Assembly: GCA_903898725.1 (NCBI GenBank)
Contig: CAIUGQ010000493.1
Location: 1-7,644, forward strand
Reading direction: 5' to 3'
DNA: 7,644 nt
Source of the DNA: an uncultured Burkholderiales bacterium
Lineage (GTDB): Bacteria; Pseudomonadota; Gammaproteobacteria; Burkholderiales; Burkholderiaceae_E
Shown here: positions 6,515 to 7,644 of the stretch, piece after piece
Position numbering within the stretch: the first letter of the stretch is position 1
Layout: each line of letters begins with the position of its first letter
The notes under the pieces: generated by a model
Database searches by the model: none
What the model was told of the DNA's origin: nothing
Seen by the model: only the letters and a program-made list of their open reading frames with translations
Position numbers and translations under genes: made by a program

Positions 6515-6538
6515 AAAAAGCGCCGTCGATGCGGCGCT
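6515..6538 (-). terminator. Factor-independent terminator of the EF-hand gene
   Basis: Read on the minus strand, a 7-bp perfect stem (AGCGCCG, 6-base loop, CGGCGCT; 6519-6538) is followed directly by TTTTT (6515-6519). It lies 56 bases beyond the stop codon of the EF-hand gene, which is transcribed leftward. This is the clearest terminator in the window and separates that gene from the chemoreceptor gene. Confidence 0.85.
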
Positions 6539-6555
6539 CCAGGGGGTCAGACGGA

Positions 6556-6583
6556 CGCGGGCCCGCCGTGCGGCGGACCCGCG
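6556..6583 (-). other. Strong GC hairpin just after the EF-hand stop codon
   Basis: Twelve paired positions around a 4-base loop. The only non-Watson-Crick position (6562/6577) is a C-A mismatch on the plus strand but a G-U wobble in minus-strand RNA, so the fold is better in the transcript of the EF-hand gene. It sits 10 bases after the stop codon and ahead of the T-tract terminator, and may protect the 3' end or help termination. Confidence 0.55.
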
Positions 6584-6593
6584 GGGCCGGCGA

Positions 6594-7103
6594 TCAGCTG
6601 CCGGGCTGGATCGGCGCGGCGGGCGCCACCGAGCCGCCGCGGCGACGCGACGCGCCGTCCTGCCCGCCCATCCGGGCATGCATCGCGTCACGGAACGCGC
6701 GGCGTTCGGCGACGCTGAGCGAGCCGTCGCGATCGGCATCGGCGGTGTCGAAGGCGCGCTGGGAGCGCTCCATCATCGCCTTCTGACCGGCCTCGAACTC
6801 GGTCCGGCTCAGCTTGCCGTCCCGGTCGGCGTCGAGCTGCTGGAACATCCGCTCGCCGCGGTCGGCGCGATCGTGGTGGCCGCCCCGACCGCCATGGCCG
6901 TGCCTGCCCTGGCCGGACTGCATGCCGGCCCCGGGGGCCGGCGTCGCGGACTGCGGCGCGGCCTGCGCGGTGGGCGCCGGGTCGGCGGGCGTGGCGGTCT
7001 GCGCGACCGCGGTGCCGGCGACGACGATCGCGGCGACGGCCCCTGCGGCGAGCAGGCGGGTACGGAGGGTCTGGAAGCGGTGGATCGAGGGGGAGCGGGA
7101 CAT
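6594..7103 (-). CDS. Small exported EF-hand calcium-binding protein
   Basis: A 169-residue protein with a signal peptide and two EF-hands. Residues 1-34 are a signal sequence: a basic start with Arg3, His8, Arg9, Arg14 and Arg16, an apolar core LLAAGAVAAIVVAG, and a cut after AVA. Residues 35-60 are Ala/Pro/Thr-rich, and 61-83 form a Gly/His/Arg-rich linker (GRHGHGGRGGHHDR). The two calcium loops are canonical: DADRDGKLSRTE (91-102) and DADRDGSLSVAE (122-133), each with Asp at 1, 3 and 5, Gly at 6 and Glu at 12. The C-terminus RRRGGSVAPAAPIQPGS is low in complexity. The start is ATG at 7101-7103, where the signal peptide begins; an in-frame ATG at 7170-7172 would add 23 polar residues before it and is less likely. 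The protein is probably periplasmic and binds Ca2+; its role is unknown. The gene has its own terminator and lies downstream of the TerC-family gene. Confidence 0.9.
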   Translation of the reverse strand: MSRSPSIHRFQTLRTRLLAAGAVAAIVVAGTAVAQTATPADPAPTAQAAPQSATPAPGAGMQSGQGRHGHGGRGGHHDRADRGERMFQQLDADRDGKLSRTEFEAGQKAMMERSQRAFDTADADRDGSLSVAERRAFRDAMHARMGGQDGASRRRGGSVAPAAPIQPGS

Positions 7104-7203
7104 GTCGTGATTCCGTTCTGAGGTGTCGGAATCCGCATCCTGGCCCTGCACCGGGCCGCCGGCGAGCTGCATTACCCGGCGTTGCCTCGGTTACAGGTCG
7201 GGC

Positions 7204-7239
7204 CCGGCACCCTCGAAGTTCTTCACACGAGGGCGCCGG
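7204..7239 (-). terminator. Hairpin after the TerC-family gene
   Basis: Two 12-base arms (7204-7215 and 7228-7239) pair around a 12-base loop. The one odd pair (7209/7234) is A-C on the plus strand but a G-U wobble on the minus strand, so the fold fits the leftward transcript. It starts 8 bases after the TerC-family stop codon. No T tract follows, so it may be a weak terminator or a 3'-end stabiliser that leaves the downstream EF-hand gene partly co-transcribed. Confidence 0.5.
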
Positions 7240-7247
7240 CGCACCGG

Positions 7248-7644
7248 TCAGTGCGCCCCGGGCGGCTTGTACGGGCTGTGCAGGTCGACCACCTGCTTGG
7301 CGCGCTTGCGGGCGTTGATGTTGAGCACCTCGACCGCCAGCGAGAAGGCCATCGCGAAGTAGATGTAGCCCTTGGGGATGTGGTTGTCGAAGCCCTCGGC
7401 GATCAGCACGACGCCGACCACCACGAGGAAGGACAGCGCGAGCATCTTGATGGTCGGGTGGGCCGACACGAAGCGGCCGATGGTGCCGGCGAACACCATC
7501 ATCAGACCGACCGAGGCGATCACCGCCGCGATCATCACCCGCACGTCGTCGACCATGCCGACCGCCGTGATGATCGAGTCGAGCGAGAACACCAGGTCGA
7601 CGACCATGATCTGCAGGATCACCGCGGTGAAGGTCGCCTTGACC
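7248..7644 (-). CDS. TerC-family integral membrane protein, C-terminal part (cut by window edge)
   Basis: The last 132 codons of a gene that enters from the right; the start lies outside the window. The visible protein has several membrane segments and the family signature DLVFSLDSIITAVGMV near the left of the fragment, whose acidic residues are conserved in the TerC superfamily. Other typical segments are MMVFAGTIGRFVSAHPTIKML, LALSFLVVVGVVLIAEG and HIPKGYIYFAMAFSLAVEVLNI. The pattern resembles the YgdQ/UPF0053 branch (about 240 residues, without CBS domains), so about half is missing. It ends in ARKRAKQVVDLHSPYKPPGAH. TerC-family members act at the inner membrane; several are tied to tellurite resistance or to manganese export, but the substrate here cannot be read from sequence. 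The stop is TGA at 7248-7250, followed at once by a hairpin. Confidence 0.9.
   Translation of the reverse strand, partial: VKATFTAVILQIMVVDLVFSLDSIITAVGMVDDVRVMIAAVIASVGLMMVFAGTIGRFVSAHPTIKMLALSFLVVVGVVLIAEGFDNHIPKGYIYFAMAFSLAVEVLNINARKRAKQVVDLHSPYKPPGAH

Noticed and set aside
5608..6786. A 392-codon open frame on the plus strand opposite the chemoreceptor gene
   Set aside because: It crosses the chemoreceptor, its upstream terminator and the EF-hand gene, and its translation is dominated by Arg, His, Asp and Gly repeats without domain signature.
1..7644. tRNA, rRNA, CRISPR, insertion sequence, phage or defence genes
   Set aside because: I found no cloverleaf with a T-loop signature, no regularly spaced repeats, no transposase or integrase motifs, and no toxin, nuclease or other defence domain; all main reading frames are ordinary chromosomal families.

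Overview
The window is a GC-rich (roughly 70% by eye) stretch of chromosomal bacterial DNA. The gene content points to a betaproteobacterium, most likely of the order Burkholderiales: an orphan Bug-family (TctC-like) solute-binding protein, an Lrp/AsnC regulator divergent from 4-hydroxyphenylpyruvate dioxygenase, and a CadC-like winged-helix/TPR regulator. This assignment is inferred from gene families. There is no rRNA, tRNA, transposase, integrase, phage gene or CRISPR array, and no gene looks foreign in base composition.

Layout, left to right. Bases 2-99 hold a long imperfect palindrome just beyond the end of an Lrp/AsnC-type regulator gene (112-630, minus). This gene is divergent from hpd (788-1897, plus), the dioxygenase that turns 4-hydroxyphenylpyruvate into homogentisate in tyrosine breakdown; the 157-bp gap must hold both promoters. 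hpd converges on a Bug-type periplasmic binding protein gene (1945-2928, minus), with an 8-bp-arm inverted repeat between them. Upstream of the Bug gene on the same strand lies a 444-residue regulator with an OmpR-type winged helix and a TPR-like helical C-terminal part (3009-4343, minus). A 256-bp divergent gap with a GC-rich hairpin follows, then a stand-alone receiver-domain protein (4600-4998, plus). That gene converges, with only 12 bp between stop codons, on a methyl-accepting chemotaxis protein with an all-membrane sensor region (5011-6474, minus). Next come two hairpins, the second with a T tract, ending a small exported two-EF-hand protein (6594-7103, minus). The right edge cuts a TerC-family membrane protein gene (7248-7644, minus, 5' end missing).

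How they work together. Only lrp/hpd form an obvious functional pair (regulator and catabolic enzyme). The winged-helix/TPR regulator and the Bug gene could be co-transcribed, since they share a strand and lie 80 bp apart, but no tctA/tctB membrane partners are present. The receiver protein and chemoreceptor are both signalling proteins, but they are convergent, and the receiver looks more like the receiver module of a hybrid kinase than like CheY. The exported EF-hand protein next to a TerC-family protein suggests, at most, a shared link to divalent metals.

I see no clear new multi-gene system. The items most worth a second look are the palindromic element at 2-99, the all-membrane chemoreceptor sensor, and the uncharacterised regulator/Bug pair. 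All annotation is by reading; no database search was possible.
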